The notes under the pieces were generated by a model, which worked only from the letters and a program-made list of their open reading frames with translations, had not been told where the DNA came from and made no database searches. Below, one piece after another: positions 34,241 to 45,318 of a DNA stretch of 64,000 bases (positions within the stretch are counted from its first letter, which is position 1; each line of letters opens with the position of its first letter). Location: NCBI GenBank assembly GCA_026008535.1, contig BRKX01000017.1, positions 6,526,501 through 6,590,500 of the forward strand, in the 5' to 3' direction. A program made the position numbers and the translations under genes. The stretch comes from Perilla frutescens. Lineage: Eukaryota; Streptophyta; Magnoliopsida; Lamiales; Lamiaceae.

Positions 34241-34519
34241 ATGTTTTTTATTTGTGTTTTGTATTCATTTCTTTTTTGTTCTTATTTGGAGTTACAGTCT
34301 ATCTCGGGTTGTGCTTCAGGTGATGTTTCTCATTTGCGTTTTGGGGTTAGCATCTGGTCTGTGGATGCATCCCTTTTTAGCTGCTGTTTTGTTTCTAGTT
34401 CGAGAACTTGGTTAGGGATGTGTTCACTTTTGGGACACATTCCACCTATGACTTTCTACGAGATGATTTGCGATTTATATATTGGCTGGGCATGGTGCCA
34501 AATGCCCCATCCCCTCTAG

Positions 34520-34920
34520 GGGTATTTTTCTGAAAAAACAGGTATCCCTTCCCAAGCGAAATTAACTGCCAGTCTCGTGCCGGAGACCAAATTCGATGAA
34601 GATAAGCATTGAGATAAAAAAGAGGCCACAATTTGTCCCCATTGGCCAAAATAAAACATCTAATTAGAGAAAATTGGAATTTCTATAACTGCAATTCATA
34701 TATATCATCTGGAATGGATATAGAATTAAAATCGCCTCTACGAACAGACTGTATACGTGAGAGTGGTGTGGTAAATACATCAGGAGATTTCATAATAGAA
34801 TATTTAGACAGTACCGCATCATACGACCCCGCATGCATCGTCTTGGGATTGAGAACAAAAATCCAAGCCGCCATGCTAGGGGTTTTGGTTAGGGTTCAAT
34901 TTTTCCAAGGATCATGAGGA
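34520..34920 (-). pseudogene. LINE ORF1 N-terminal fragment (DUF4283-like), inverted
   Basis: The ATG at 34874 opens MAAWIFVLNPKTMHAGSYDA. Then come LSRIQSVRRGDFNSISIPDD and, after one frame break, ANGDKLWPLFYLNAYLHRIW and SPARDWQLISLGKGYLFF. The SWQLIPLGKGF-type motif is the DUF4283 signature of plant LINE ORF1 proteins, which bind nucleic acid. The orientation is opposite to the adjacent LINE 3' end, so these are either two insertions or one rearranged insertion. Confidence 0.65.
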
Positions 34921-36107
34921 TTCCAAAGGGGGACGATTTGCCCATGATTCGTAAGGAATCAAAAGACGTGAGGGGAGTAGAAAAGGGGAGACGGGAGAGG
35001 GGCTGTCGATGGTGAAGCCATGATTAAGGATGAGTGATAGCGGGAAAATTTGAAGAGAGAGAAGAGAGCATTTTAAAATCCAAACAAAGAAGTTGAATGT
35101 CACACTGTCATTCTTTCTATTTCTTTATTTGGTGATTATTGTGAGATTTGAAATAACTTACTCGTAATTATTTTTTTATACCACAAAAATTTCTTAATGC
35201 ACTACAAATTGAAAAAAAGAAAAAAAAAACACAAGAAAACACAACAAGAGCAGCACCATCATCTTCACCCATAACCACTAATCTTGCGACCACCACTGCC
35301 ATCACAGCCCGTCAGCCAACCAACCGACCTCTACTATTATGGCACCGCCAACCGTCTCTTCTTCAATTTTCATCATGAGTGGTTTGAAAATTACAATTCG
35401 AACTTACTGAATACTATTAAAAAATATATTTTCAAAACTATAGAAATGATTTGAAACTCGATCTTCGAATGGAAGTAGAATACAACTTGGTGTTGTTAGA
35501 AAACATTTTTGAACATTTTGAATATGTTCAAAAGTAATTTTTCGAACATCCTTGATAAGATTTGAAATTTCCAATAGAACTATTGTCTTGACGCATGTGG
35601 CGAGCTAATTAAAGTGATTGGAAATGTGAAAACCTTTGTGCAGACCGTGCACGGGAAAAAAATGATTCTAAGAAGTAACGGTGAGATCGTGAAAGTGATT
35701 TTGGGGAGAAGAATTGGTGGGGATTGAAAGGGGTGGGGAGGCTGCTGTAGATCCAGAAGGGGAGGACGAAGTTGCAACCGTTGAAAAAAATTAGGTTGGG
35801 AAGAATGTTTTTTTTTTAATTAATCGAATATTTATATAATTATCAAAATAAATTATTGTGTAATAATAGAATTTAATTTTAAATTAAAATTGAAAGTTAA
35901 GTAAGTAATTTTATGAGGTGCATCGAGTAAATATGAAGTAAATGAAGCAGGTGAAATGTAAAAAGTAAAAATTATAGTGCAAATAACAACTCCCTAGATA
36001 TAATTTCGTACATTTTTTTCAATATTATTTGTATTTTCTTTAAACAAATGTCAGCGTCAAAAAAATCGTGCGAACATATTGTTTATGGAAATTTCAAAAG
36101 ACAAGGT
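34921..36107. other. 5' flank of clpS1, no gene recognised
   Basis: AT-rich noncoding sequence with A-runs near 35215-35230 and no recognisable repeat ends. Short reading frames here have no family resemblance. Confidence 0.5.
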
Positions 36108-36117
36108 TATAAATTAA
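36108..36117 (+). promoter_or_regulatory. Probable TATA box of clpS1
   Basis: TATAAATTAA, about 140 bp upstream of the clpS1 ATG (36255). Position and sequence fit a plant core promoter; no start site can be proven. Confidence 0.45.
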
Positions 36118-36254
36118 TACCAAATTTCCCCGTTGCTATTATTTATGAGAACCGTTAGTTTTTTCTTAGTTGAAGGGAACAAATACGCACAGTGGGTGTG
36201 CGAGTACGTGTGGTGGCGGGAGAGAGTGGTGAAAGAGCGCTGCAGTGGGCCGAA

Positions 36255-36321
36255 ATGGAGACAGTGATTAGCTGCGGAAGAGTGGGTCTTTCCCCCAATC
36301 AAATCTTCCACCCAACATCTG
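36255..36321 (+). CDS. CLPS1: clpS1 exon 1 (start of transit peptide)
   Basis: ATG in context CCGAAATGGAG. It encodes METVISCGRVGLSPNQIFHP plus TS and the first base of a Gly codon, then G|GTAATT donor. The METxI..GR.. start is shared by plant ClpS1 proteins. Confidence 0.9.
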
Positions 36322-39300
36322 GTAATTAATCTGTGCCCCCTTTTCTTGCTTGGACTTGTTCAAATTATGTTGATTTTGCTGATGCTGGAAAATATTCGGT
36401 GAGTTTTGGGTATTGGTGCCGTTAAACTTTTACTTGGCTCTTCTTGCTATCAAATTCTGCTATATATTGTGTTACCTTCGGCTCGGCGTCAACTGAAATG
36501 TCAATTTGTGTGGTATTCCGACTTTAACTTGGCAAATTCTAATCGGGAATCGTGTCAGAATTGTCTAAACACCATTGATAAGATTGCTAATAATGGATTA
36601 AAATTTGGAGGCATAATATCCTATGCGTACTCAACTTGTTTCGTGTGTGTAAGATGGGGCTATGCAGATTATGGCTTAAAGTTTTAGTATATTAGATTTA
36701 GGAAGACCAAAATTTGAAAAGGTTGAAATTTTAAGGCGGATTAAGCTTGCTTAAGTTTTCTTAGTAGGTAATAATTGCCTCATGAAAATCTCCGGTGAAC
36801 TTTAGCTGACTTGTTTTATTATCTTATTATTTGAAAAAAGAAGAATAAAAATTTGCAAGAGTATAACTATAAGTTCTGTAAATGGAAATTGTAATGTATG
36901 TCTCCCTCTTATGAATATATATGAATATAGATGTGGATAGATATAAAAAGGACCAATGTTGCGTGAATAGGGCATTCTAGTTTATAGCTGCTATTGATGA
37001 AACCTGTGAAAGCTATGTGCCTAATGCATGCAGGGGAATGGCACCATTTCACTGATGAAAGAAAATATTTCTTACAGCTTTTCTGATATCAATAACTTTA
37101 ATTTGAGTTTTGATGGGGATTCTTTGCACCGCGAGTTCTTGTTCTTTTTAAGCTAAAAAGTTCTAGCATAATCTTTAATTGACCAGTGGAAGATATATAA
37201 ATATTTGGAAACATCAGGGCATAACCTATATCTAACTTTTTGTTACCACAACTAATTGCTGTTTTTCCGATAGGTTGCCTTGAAATCGTAGAAACATATT
37301 TGTAATGAAAACAATCACACTTCTTGTCATGTTCCATTGGAAAGAGCTCGCATCCTTCCTAATGGGCACATGTTTGATGCTTCTTTAACAGTTTCTTAAA
37401 TGTAAAGAGAGGAGTTGACATTTGGACCAGTGTTGCACAATCCATGAACATAAATTTCTAGGACATGTGATGTTATCCTTGACTTTTTGTGTATGAAGGG
37501 AAAGTATAATGTTTGGTAGTAGCACTCTTTTTGTGCATGAAGGGAAAATATAATGTTTGGAGCACTGGTAGTTGCCCTCTTCTGGAAGGCATAGCCCTGA
37601 AGACTTCTCTACTTAGTGAAAATTCATGCACTCTCAAATATCTATCTGGAGAGTGACAATCAAACTCTCATCCAAGCTCTATGTGGACATTCAGAATTGG
37701 AGCCGAATGGAGATGTAATTCTGGAAGACATTTGGCCCTTGCAAAGGATATTAATTGTTTGAGTTTCACTTCTAGCCATCTAAATTGTGCGGTGGCACGC
37801 TTTTGGATGTGGAGTCTTTGTTGCTAGAGGATGCATATAAAAAAAAACCTACATTTCTTTATTTTTCCTTGTATCTTTCCTGATGTGCTACTACCTTTTG
37901 TTTTGCCTGCCGCCAACCTACTCTCTTTTGCATCAACTCTATGCAATCTCTAATTATTTGTTTTATGTACTGGATGATTTATGGAGTTTTAAACATGAAT
38001 CCTATTCATTCTATGCGTTAATAAAGGGAAGATAATGAAGTTTTCTAAATGAGTCTTCAGTTTTGTCCTTAGTTATTGCTAGTGCTTTCAATATATAGCT
38101 CCAGATGATTAGACTCCAAAGTTAAAATGAATAGCTTGTACTGAAGTGGTGTACAGTACTGAGAAAATGTTGCAATGCTCTAATTAAGATCAGGTACCTG
38201 GTTACATCAACCTGAAATAATTATTAGCTAATGGATAGCACCAGTTAAAGTACTTAAATGATTATTGCGTGATATTGAACTTTATTTATTTACTGTGAAT
38301 TTTCCTCAGCTCATGTGGAAATTCCAGCCTCTTGCTTTTAGCCTGTTCACTGAAGTTTTTTTAATCTCTTACTCGATTCCTTTACGGTGGGACTGAAACA
38401 GATATAATCATGATATGTGCAGGGGATAGATACCCACTCCATAAACATTGGGCAAACAGAAGCACATTGATGTATATGCCAATTGCTGGTTTAGGGAAAG
38501 GTGGTGGGGTTCTAGAAAAACCAGTAATAGAAAAAACAACTCCAGGGCGTGAATCTGAGTTTGATTTAAGGTATGTATATTGAGATTTAACCAGGTATTC
38601 TGTTCTTTCTCTGGCTAGGGAGGTTTAACCTTAATTAAAGACCAAGTTAATCTCATATAACTTAATTTTATCACGGGTTGCTTAGATATTGATGCATGAG
38701 TTTTCTTTTAGTTGAATAAGAGTCCTGTAAGGCCTCCCTGGTATAGCTTTCACAGGTTTTGTAATACTAAAAATTCTTTCTGTGATTTCTGCACCTCATT
38801 TCTATCCTCAGTTGCATCTGTATCTGATTTCTATTTTTAGTTGCATCAACCTCATGATTTCTCCTGAGAATTTTCTCAGAGCTCTCTCTGCCTAATCTAG
38901 GTTCTAGTTTTTTATGTTTTCATTTCTCTTTCTGATAGTTGCAAGGGAGCTTCCATAATTATCAAGAGTAACTAACTGAATTATTGAACTGATAACGAGC
39001 AAAACAACTCAGGAAGAATCGCCCCCAGCGATAAGCTGGTCCAGTCTTAATCTCAAAACTAGCATGCCCTAATCAAAAAACTAATTGAACTATAAATACT
39101 AATCATTGGCTTGCGGGCTTATAGTTCCCACACAACCCTACCACTGAACAAGGAAATAACAGAAGATACATAAACAGAACTAAACATTGCTGTCAATTTG
39201 CTGCGGTAGAGCGACCCATCAAACGTGATAACATCTTTTGGTTCCTTAAATTTGACATCATCATAAAGGATTATAGAACTTAGTATGAGCAAGTTGAAAT

Positions 39301-42300
39301 ATCGGACTAAGAGGAGGTGAGAGTGGTGAGAGTGGCGACCTAGCTGCCCCACGTTATTCCTGTACTGTGGTGTAGCCTTAGAAATTACATATACATGATA
39401 AATCTCGAGAAGCAATAAACGATGTTTGTTTTATAGTTTAGATGTATGAAAGTAAGACTCAGCGAATTGTGAAAAGAATAGAATGATTCTATCTAAAATA
39501 ATGTTAGAAGATGAAACATTTCAACTCTCTGGACAAATAAGGTAGTAGAACTGTATCATACATCAAGTATGATAATGAAACAAACAAAATACCCTAACTT
39601 TAAGCAGAATTATATATCTGTCAATTGGGAAATGTAGCTATTTAGGATGGTAAAAATGTTTTCTAGCCACAAACTTTAAAATCATTTGCTTTTTAGCCAA
39701 TTTATGCGTAAACGGACAAAATTGGCCTTTTCTAAAAAAAAAAGCTAAAAAAAAACCTTAAATGCCCCCCTGATCCCCGACCCCCCACTCCCCCCTCCTC
39801 GCCACTGTTTGAATCTGCAGCAGCTGCCGCCAATTCCATGAAAATTTTGCACACCTGCGCATTTCCTTCCCCCTCTCCTCTCTCTTCATGCAGCTGCCGC
39901 CCACTGTTATCTCCCCTCCCCTCCTCTCCTCTTCCTTGTTCAAATCTGTGCACAAAACGGTTGTGCAGTGCAGTCGTGTGGCCGTGTTTGTGTCTGCCAC
40001 CTCAAGTCATATGGTCGTGTTCATGTGTGCTGCCACTTGCCACTTCTTCATTTTATTTATTTATTTATTTATTTTCTATTTTTGGGTCACATTTTATTTG
40101 GGCATTTTGGTTAATTTGGCTAAAAATCATGTTTTAAAATTTGGGGCTCAAAAGTTTTTCACTATCCTAAATAGTTAAAATAAATTTTGACTAATTTTAT
40201 ATTTGTGATAAATTCTCTGGCTAGGTTTTTTTCTGAAGGAAACTGAATACTTCGGTGTGTTGCTGTAAAAACTTCATATTTTGGTTATATACTGACCAGT
40301 GCGCTCTTGCTCCATATGTTTATTATTTTAAAATTATTTTGTAGGACAACTTGCCAAACAGGAAGTTGCATTCTTCTATCAAGATAACTTATTAGTTAAT
40401 TCATCACTGCCAAGACTGCCATTACATTGTCCCAGTCCTTCCATTTCCATTTGAGACTTATGATATTGAGAAACTGAAAAATCCCTAAGAAAATATATGG
40501 TATTTATCTCTCCAGAAAGACAAGTATTTATCTCTCCAGAAAGACAATTGAGAAGCTAACCCTAACTTTTGAATGCTACATTATGAAATGAGAGTAATGG
40601 AAAAAACATACAATGAAATAAAGATAGAGAAACTCTGATTCTTGCTTAACATATAAAAGTTACAGAAGTTGAAAGATGGTTATAGGAGTGTTTTATGGCT
40701 TCATTATTTGGATATTTCTAAGGAGTTTCATGTGCTTTCACTCTGCTTCTATTGTGGCAGCCAGAGCATTTTCTATTTGTACTGTCAAGATACGGTATAT
40801 CTTACTTTTTTTGTCATACCTTATACATTACTTTAATTTTACCATATAACAAAATGTCATATCGTTGCCGTACCATACATTCCGATATATCTTAAGTTCG
40901 ATATGACACATAATGTATACCTCTTTACCATACATTCTTACGGTATAGCTTACCGTACCGATATTTTAATATATCATACCGACATTTCACGTTATACCGA
41001 AATTTTCGATATACTAAAAATTATTTAGTAAAATAATTCATGCATATATAATAATAGTAGCGAAATCAAATATCCCTAATAACAATCAAATACCAACACA
41101 ACAAATCAACAATAAAACTCAAACGCAATAAACTTAAAAAGAAAAAAACAATGCAATTATGTTAATATCTTGACAAATATTAAATACACGATTATTAGAA
41201 GCACAATCTCAAATCCCAATAAATATTAAAAAACATAAACATATAATTTCAACATTTTAAAATCCAATAAAATTTTTGAACCTTCAAGCGTCCAACATCT
41301 CAAAAACGTTTATGATGAACATACTAAATATTATATTGTATGAAATATAATATTTTCTTAAATATTTATGATAAACATACTAAGTATTATAATATTACAT
41401 AGTATATATCTCATTTTATTTTAATTTTCTTGATAATTTATCATAACTTTTGGTCTAAAAATTAAAGAAGAATATAAGATTATTATTTATTAACTTTAAT
41501 TTCAAATTGTTCAATTTTTAGTTATGAATTTTGTATTAAATTATATGAAATATAATATTTTCTTAAACTTTTATAATGAACATATATACTGACTATTATA
41601 TTGTATATCATATCTCATTTTATTATAATTTTCTTTACCATTTATCATAACTTTTAGTCTAAAAAATAAAGAATATAAGATAATAATTTTTGATTTCAAA
41701 TTGATCAATTTTTAATTATAAATTTTAATTTAAAGATTGAAGAAAAATATAATTATTATTTATTATATTTGATTCCCATTTTTTTTTAATTTTTACTTAT
41801 AATTTAATTATTATATTATATTAAATATTATATTTTTTGAACTTTTACGATAAACAAATTAATTATTATATTATTATTGTATAATATATCTAATCTTCTT
41901 TTAATCTTTTTTATCATTCTTCTTTAACTTCTAGTTTTAAAAATTGAAGAAGAATACAAGATTATTATGTATTATATAATTTAATTTATCTTTTATGTTA
42001 TTAAAATAATTTATTATCTTATAATTTACTTGTATATAATTTTATTTTAATTTTTATTGATTATCCAATTTTAACTTTTCATTTTATTGATTAAAGAATA
42101 ATAGAAGATTATTATTTATTATATTTAATTTGAAACTGTTCATTTTTAATTTAGATATTAAATTAAATATCAACTTATTGCTAAAGTTTTATGATAAACT
42201 TACTAAATATTATGAGTTAGTTTATTTCACTTTTGGTTCTATTAGAATATGGTCAAAACACTTTTAGTCCCAATTGTTATTTTTATTTTCCCGAGAGATT

Positions 42301-45300
42301 TTTCCCAACATTTTTGGTCCCAAAACTTAACCGCACACTTAACAGCCGTTAAACTTTTGGACTAAAATGTCAAAACATATATCATTTGGGACCAACAACG
42401 TCGTAAAATTTATTTTGGAACATAATAACTTACGGTTGGAACCAAAAATGCATATTTTAGTTTTTTAAATTTGTTCTTTGATTTCAATTTATTGTAATTA
42501 TTTTAATTTATACATGTTATTCATAATTTATCCTACCCAATTAATGATTCATTATAAATTTTTATTATTTATTTTTCACATAATCAAATTTTTTTTCAAA
42601 ATATACCAAATATAATATTTAAAAATAATATAAAACTTATATTAAATACTGAAAAAATATAACAAATCATAATTTGGTAGGATGAACGCTAATATAACAA
42701 TTGAAAAAACTAAACTAAAGCACTAAAAATTGAAATTTAAGGAAAAAAATGAAAAAAAAAATATTATAGCTTTATAGAGAAATGTATTAGATGATTTCAT
42801 CCAACTAAAAATGTTACGATAAAAGATTTGTAAAAAAACAAAAACACCCCAAAATTTATGTATTTTAAGGCAATTAACACTTATTATCATCAAACTCAAG
42901 TAATTTAATTCAAATTAAACACATTTTATTACTATCAAATAAATTATTTTAGCTACCATTACTAAAATACTCATCTCTCTTTATCTTTAAACATTTTATT
43001 TGGTATATTTTGAAAAATTAAAAATAAAGAAAACAAGAAAATATTTAATTGATTATTTGAAAATTAAATGTAAGAAATAATAATAAATTTTAATTGGGTA
43101 AGATGAACCGTAAATAATAAGTATAAAATTAAATCATAAGAAATTGAAATCAAAGAAAAAATGAAAAATAAATTAAAAAAATTGATATGTACAATTTTTA
43201 TCTCGATCCTAACATTTTTGGTCTCGAATTTAAATATTTTTGACGTTTTTGGTCCCAAGTAATATTGATCTGATCCTAAATGGTGTTGATATGATCCAAA
43301 ACTGTCCAAGGGGCCCATTGAAGGTGTTGGTCCCGTTGTCACTGAAAGCCCTAGTTGGACGAAATTATTTCTATATTATTTAGGAGTCCTATTTTAATTA
43401 GAAGAGTGATTTTATTTAATTATGATTTTCGAATTTATATAGTCTAGATTTTGAGGTTTTTATTTGTTTTCTTGTTAGATTGATTTCGTTAGCAGATTTA
43501 TTTCCTTTTGTTCTAGTTTTTTGTTTAGGAAGTTTATTCCCGATCATCCCTATATAAGGGAACCTATGAGAACGAAATTAACCTATCTTTTATCAATAAA
43601 AATCATGTGTTTTATTCCCTGCGTTTCTGTTTAAGTGTTATTTTAGATGGATGCACACAAATTAACAAACTAATTAACTTACCTAATACATCCTTGTGTG
43701 AATGCATTAAATGAGTTAAATATATATGTTTTAATGTATTAAATGAAGATAAATGTGAGAAAAATGAGAATTTTCTATCTCGAATTTGTAGAATTACACT
43801 TTTTGTAAAACAAAATTAAAAAGTTAGAATGACACTTATTCATAAACGGAGGGAGTATATCTCATTGAAATTTATTCGAGTTAAATGAGAAATCTCGTGA
43901 GATTCAAGTCTGACTTATCAAACGGATCATTCATCCCCATTTGTGGTGTCTTCGCCAAATTCTAAGGTTCTTGTTTCCAATCACAGTTGGGTCTTGGATT
44001 TAATATATCAACGGTTTGTCTGCGTTGTGAAGTTGGGGTTGAAGAATTCCATCATATTTATCTTGTTGTAACCTGATATTCCTAGAGTAAATTCCCGTCA
44101 TCACCAATCTGCCGGCGAGGATCACATCAAATATGTTTCGACAGTTTGTTCCAAAATTTAATGATTGTTAATTTTGAGACCAAAAATGTTGAAATATACC
44201 ATTTGATATCGAAAATATTAGGGAAAATTCTCTCAGAACCAAAAAAATAACAATTAGGACTAAAAGTGTTTTGATCCTATTCTAATGGTAATAAAAGTGA
44301 AATTAACTATAAATATTATATTATTGCATTGTATGATAAATGTGCAAAAAAAATTAATAAAAAGAAATATATTAAAATTTTGTATATATCGAAGTACGAT
44401 ATATACCGATATGACGGTATATACCTAGACTTTGATATGTACTGATATGACGGTATATATGAGTATGACGTATACAACTCCACTTTGGTATGTATCGGTA
44501 TGGTATGACAGTATATACCTCCACTTCGGTACATATCGTAGTACGATATTTATAGATATATTACGGTATGTCAAACTTTCAGTATCTATCGGTATATTTT
44601 AATTTTTGAAAATTTATACTGTTATCTTACCGTAAAATTTCAGTATGGTATATTGCGAATTTCGATATTTTCAATATTTTTTCGGTACGGTCTGAACGAT
44701 ATTCTGATATGATGTTATTTTTCGCCAGTACTATCTATATCATTATCATATACCATTTTGCTTTAGAACTTTCCTTTGTGCACCAGTGTCTTCTTTGAAA
44801 ACGTTTTCCATATTATTTGACCTAGTTGTTCTATTTCTTGGGAATAGAGCATTGGGTTTTAACTTCATTAATTTTTCACACCTTATTTATTCTGAGTCAT
44901 AGATGCAGTAGGATTGTGATGGATGGGCCGGGCTGTTATTCCGGAGGCGCCGCCTGATTGTTATTTTCAGTTTATTTCAGTTAGGCTTTATAAATTTCCC
45001 TCTTGTTTGACCCTTGATTGGAATTGTGTATGAAATCCATTGTTTTGTTTGTCCAGGAAGTCTAGGAAAATGTCCCCGCCGTATCGTGTGCTGCTGCATA
45101 ATGACAACTACAATAAAAGGGAGTATGTTGTGCAAGTATTAATGAAGGTTATACCTGGGATGACTCTGGACAATGCTGTGAATATTATGCAAGAAGCACA
45201 TCACAACGGCCTATCCGTTGTAATAATATGTGCTCAAGCTGATGCAGAAGAACACTGCATGCAGCTTCGAGGCAATGGCCTTTTGAGCTCGATCGAGCCT

Positions 45301-45318
45301 GCAAGTGGTGGTTGTTGA
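36255..45318 (+). CDS. CLPS1: clpS1: plastid ClpS adaptor / N-recognin of the Clp protease (3 exons)
   Basis: Exons 36255-36321, 38423-38570 and 45057-45318 join in phase (1, then 2), with GT-AG introns of 2101 and 6486 bp, to encode 158 residues ending GGC. Residues 1-60 are Ser/basic-rich and resemble a chloroplast transit peptide. Residues 44-72 carry GLGKGGGVLEKP and TPGRESEFDLRK, typical of plant ClpS1. The ClpS core is residues 79-153: PPYRVLLHNDNYNKREYVVQ, VLMKVIPGMTLDNAVNIMQE and AHHNGLSVVIICAQADAEEH. Asn87-Asp88-Asn89 and His120 occupy the positions that grip the substrate N-terminal residue in bacterial ClpS. The protein delivers substrates to ClpC/ClpP in the stroma. Length and motifs match the plant family, with no stop or frame break. 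Intron 2 is unusually long because of nested transposons. This is the one gene here I judge functional. Confidence 0.95.
38423..38570 (+). CDS. CLPS1: clpS1 exon 2
   Basis: Acceptor TGTGCAG, donor AAG|GTATGT. It encodes DRYPLHKHWANRSTLMYMPI then AGLGKGGGVLEKPVIEKTTP and GRESEFDL. The phase at both ends fits exons 1 and 3. Confidence 0.92.
39638..40174. mobile_element. MITE-like inverted-repeat element in clpS1 intron 2
   Basis: The left end CTATTTAGGATGGTAAAAATG and the right end CACTATCCTAAATAG are inverted copies. Similarity extends about 80-90 bp inward (TTTTAGCCAATTT against AATTTGGCTAAAAAT). The middle is an unusual C-rich stretch (CCCCCCTGATCCCCGACCCC and CCCCTCTCCTCTC). No clear target duplication. 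Probably a small non-autonomous DNA transposon of about 540 bp. Confidence 0.6.
43266..44129 (+). repeat. Solo gypsy LTR inside the MULE
   Basis: It starts TGATCTGATCC and ends GGATCACATCA, with the 5-bp target duplication AATAT on both sides (43261-43265, 44130-44134). The last ~250 bp (CTTATCAAACGGATC..., TTGTAACCTGATATTCCT...) match the LTR ending at 52882, so both are one family. It carries a CCTATATAAGGGAACC TATA box near 43549. A Stowaway MITE interrupts it. Confidence 0.82.
43615..43855. mobile_element. Stowaway (Tc1/mariner) MITE inside the solo LTR
   Basis: The right end AAACGGAGGGAG followed by TA, and the left end TA followed by TTCCCTGCGTTTCTGTTTAAG, are inverted copies of the Stowaway consensus CTCCCTCCGTTTC. 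The TA target duplication is at 43613-43614 and 43856-43857. It is 241 bp long, noncoding and AT-rich. Confidence 0.85.
45057..45318 (+). CDS. CLPS1: clpS1 exon 3 (ClpS core domain)
   Basis: Acceptor TTTGTCCAG. It encodes the whole ClpS fold and the stop TGA at 45316-45318. An AATAAA-type signal (ACAATAAATTTAC) follows near 45431. Confidence 0.96.

Larger units (their letters stand above)
42214..44310. mobile_element. MULE-type (Mutator-like) element inside clpS1 intron 2
   Basis: The ends are inverted over about 75 bp: TTCACTTTTGGTTCTATTAG...CAAAACACTTTTAGTCC on the left, and GGACTAAAAGTGTTTTG...CTAATGG...AAAAGTGAAATTAACTAT on the right. A 9-bp target duplication AAATATTAT flanks it (42205-42213, 44311-44319). 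A long TIR with a 9-bp duplication fits the Mutator superfamily. There is no transposase ORF; the interior is made of a solo gypsy LTR plus AT-rich filler. Confidence 0.72.
40780..44745. mobile_element. AT-rich element with inverted CGGTATA-rich ends, split by a MULE
   Basis: Both ends (40780-41035 and 44380-44740) are packed with motifs such as ACCGATATGACGGTATATAC, GACATACCGTA and TACGGTATA in opposite overall orientation. This is the layout of subterminal repeats of one DNA transposon. The exact termini and target site could not be fixed, so the unit is inferred. The interior (41036-42213) is AT-rich and noncoding. The MULE at 42214-44310 sits inside it. Confidence 0.45.

Noticed and set aside
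36406..36687. 93-codon plus-strand reading in clpS1 intron 1
   Set aside because: It lies wholly inside an intron, has no recognisable domain, and its start is not near any promoter signal.
39838..40178. Overlapping readings of about 100 codons in both directions in clpS1 intron 2
   Set aside because: They arise from a C-rich stretch inside a MITE; the residues are low-complexity Ser/Pro/Cys or Arg/Glu/Gly with no family resemblance.
40780..44745. A defined target duplication for the outer CGGTATA-rich element
   Set aside because: GTACTG/CAGTAC occurs near both ends, but no convincing inverted terminus plus direct flank could be matched, so only an approximate span is given.
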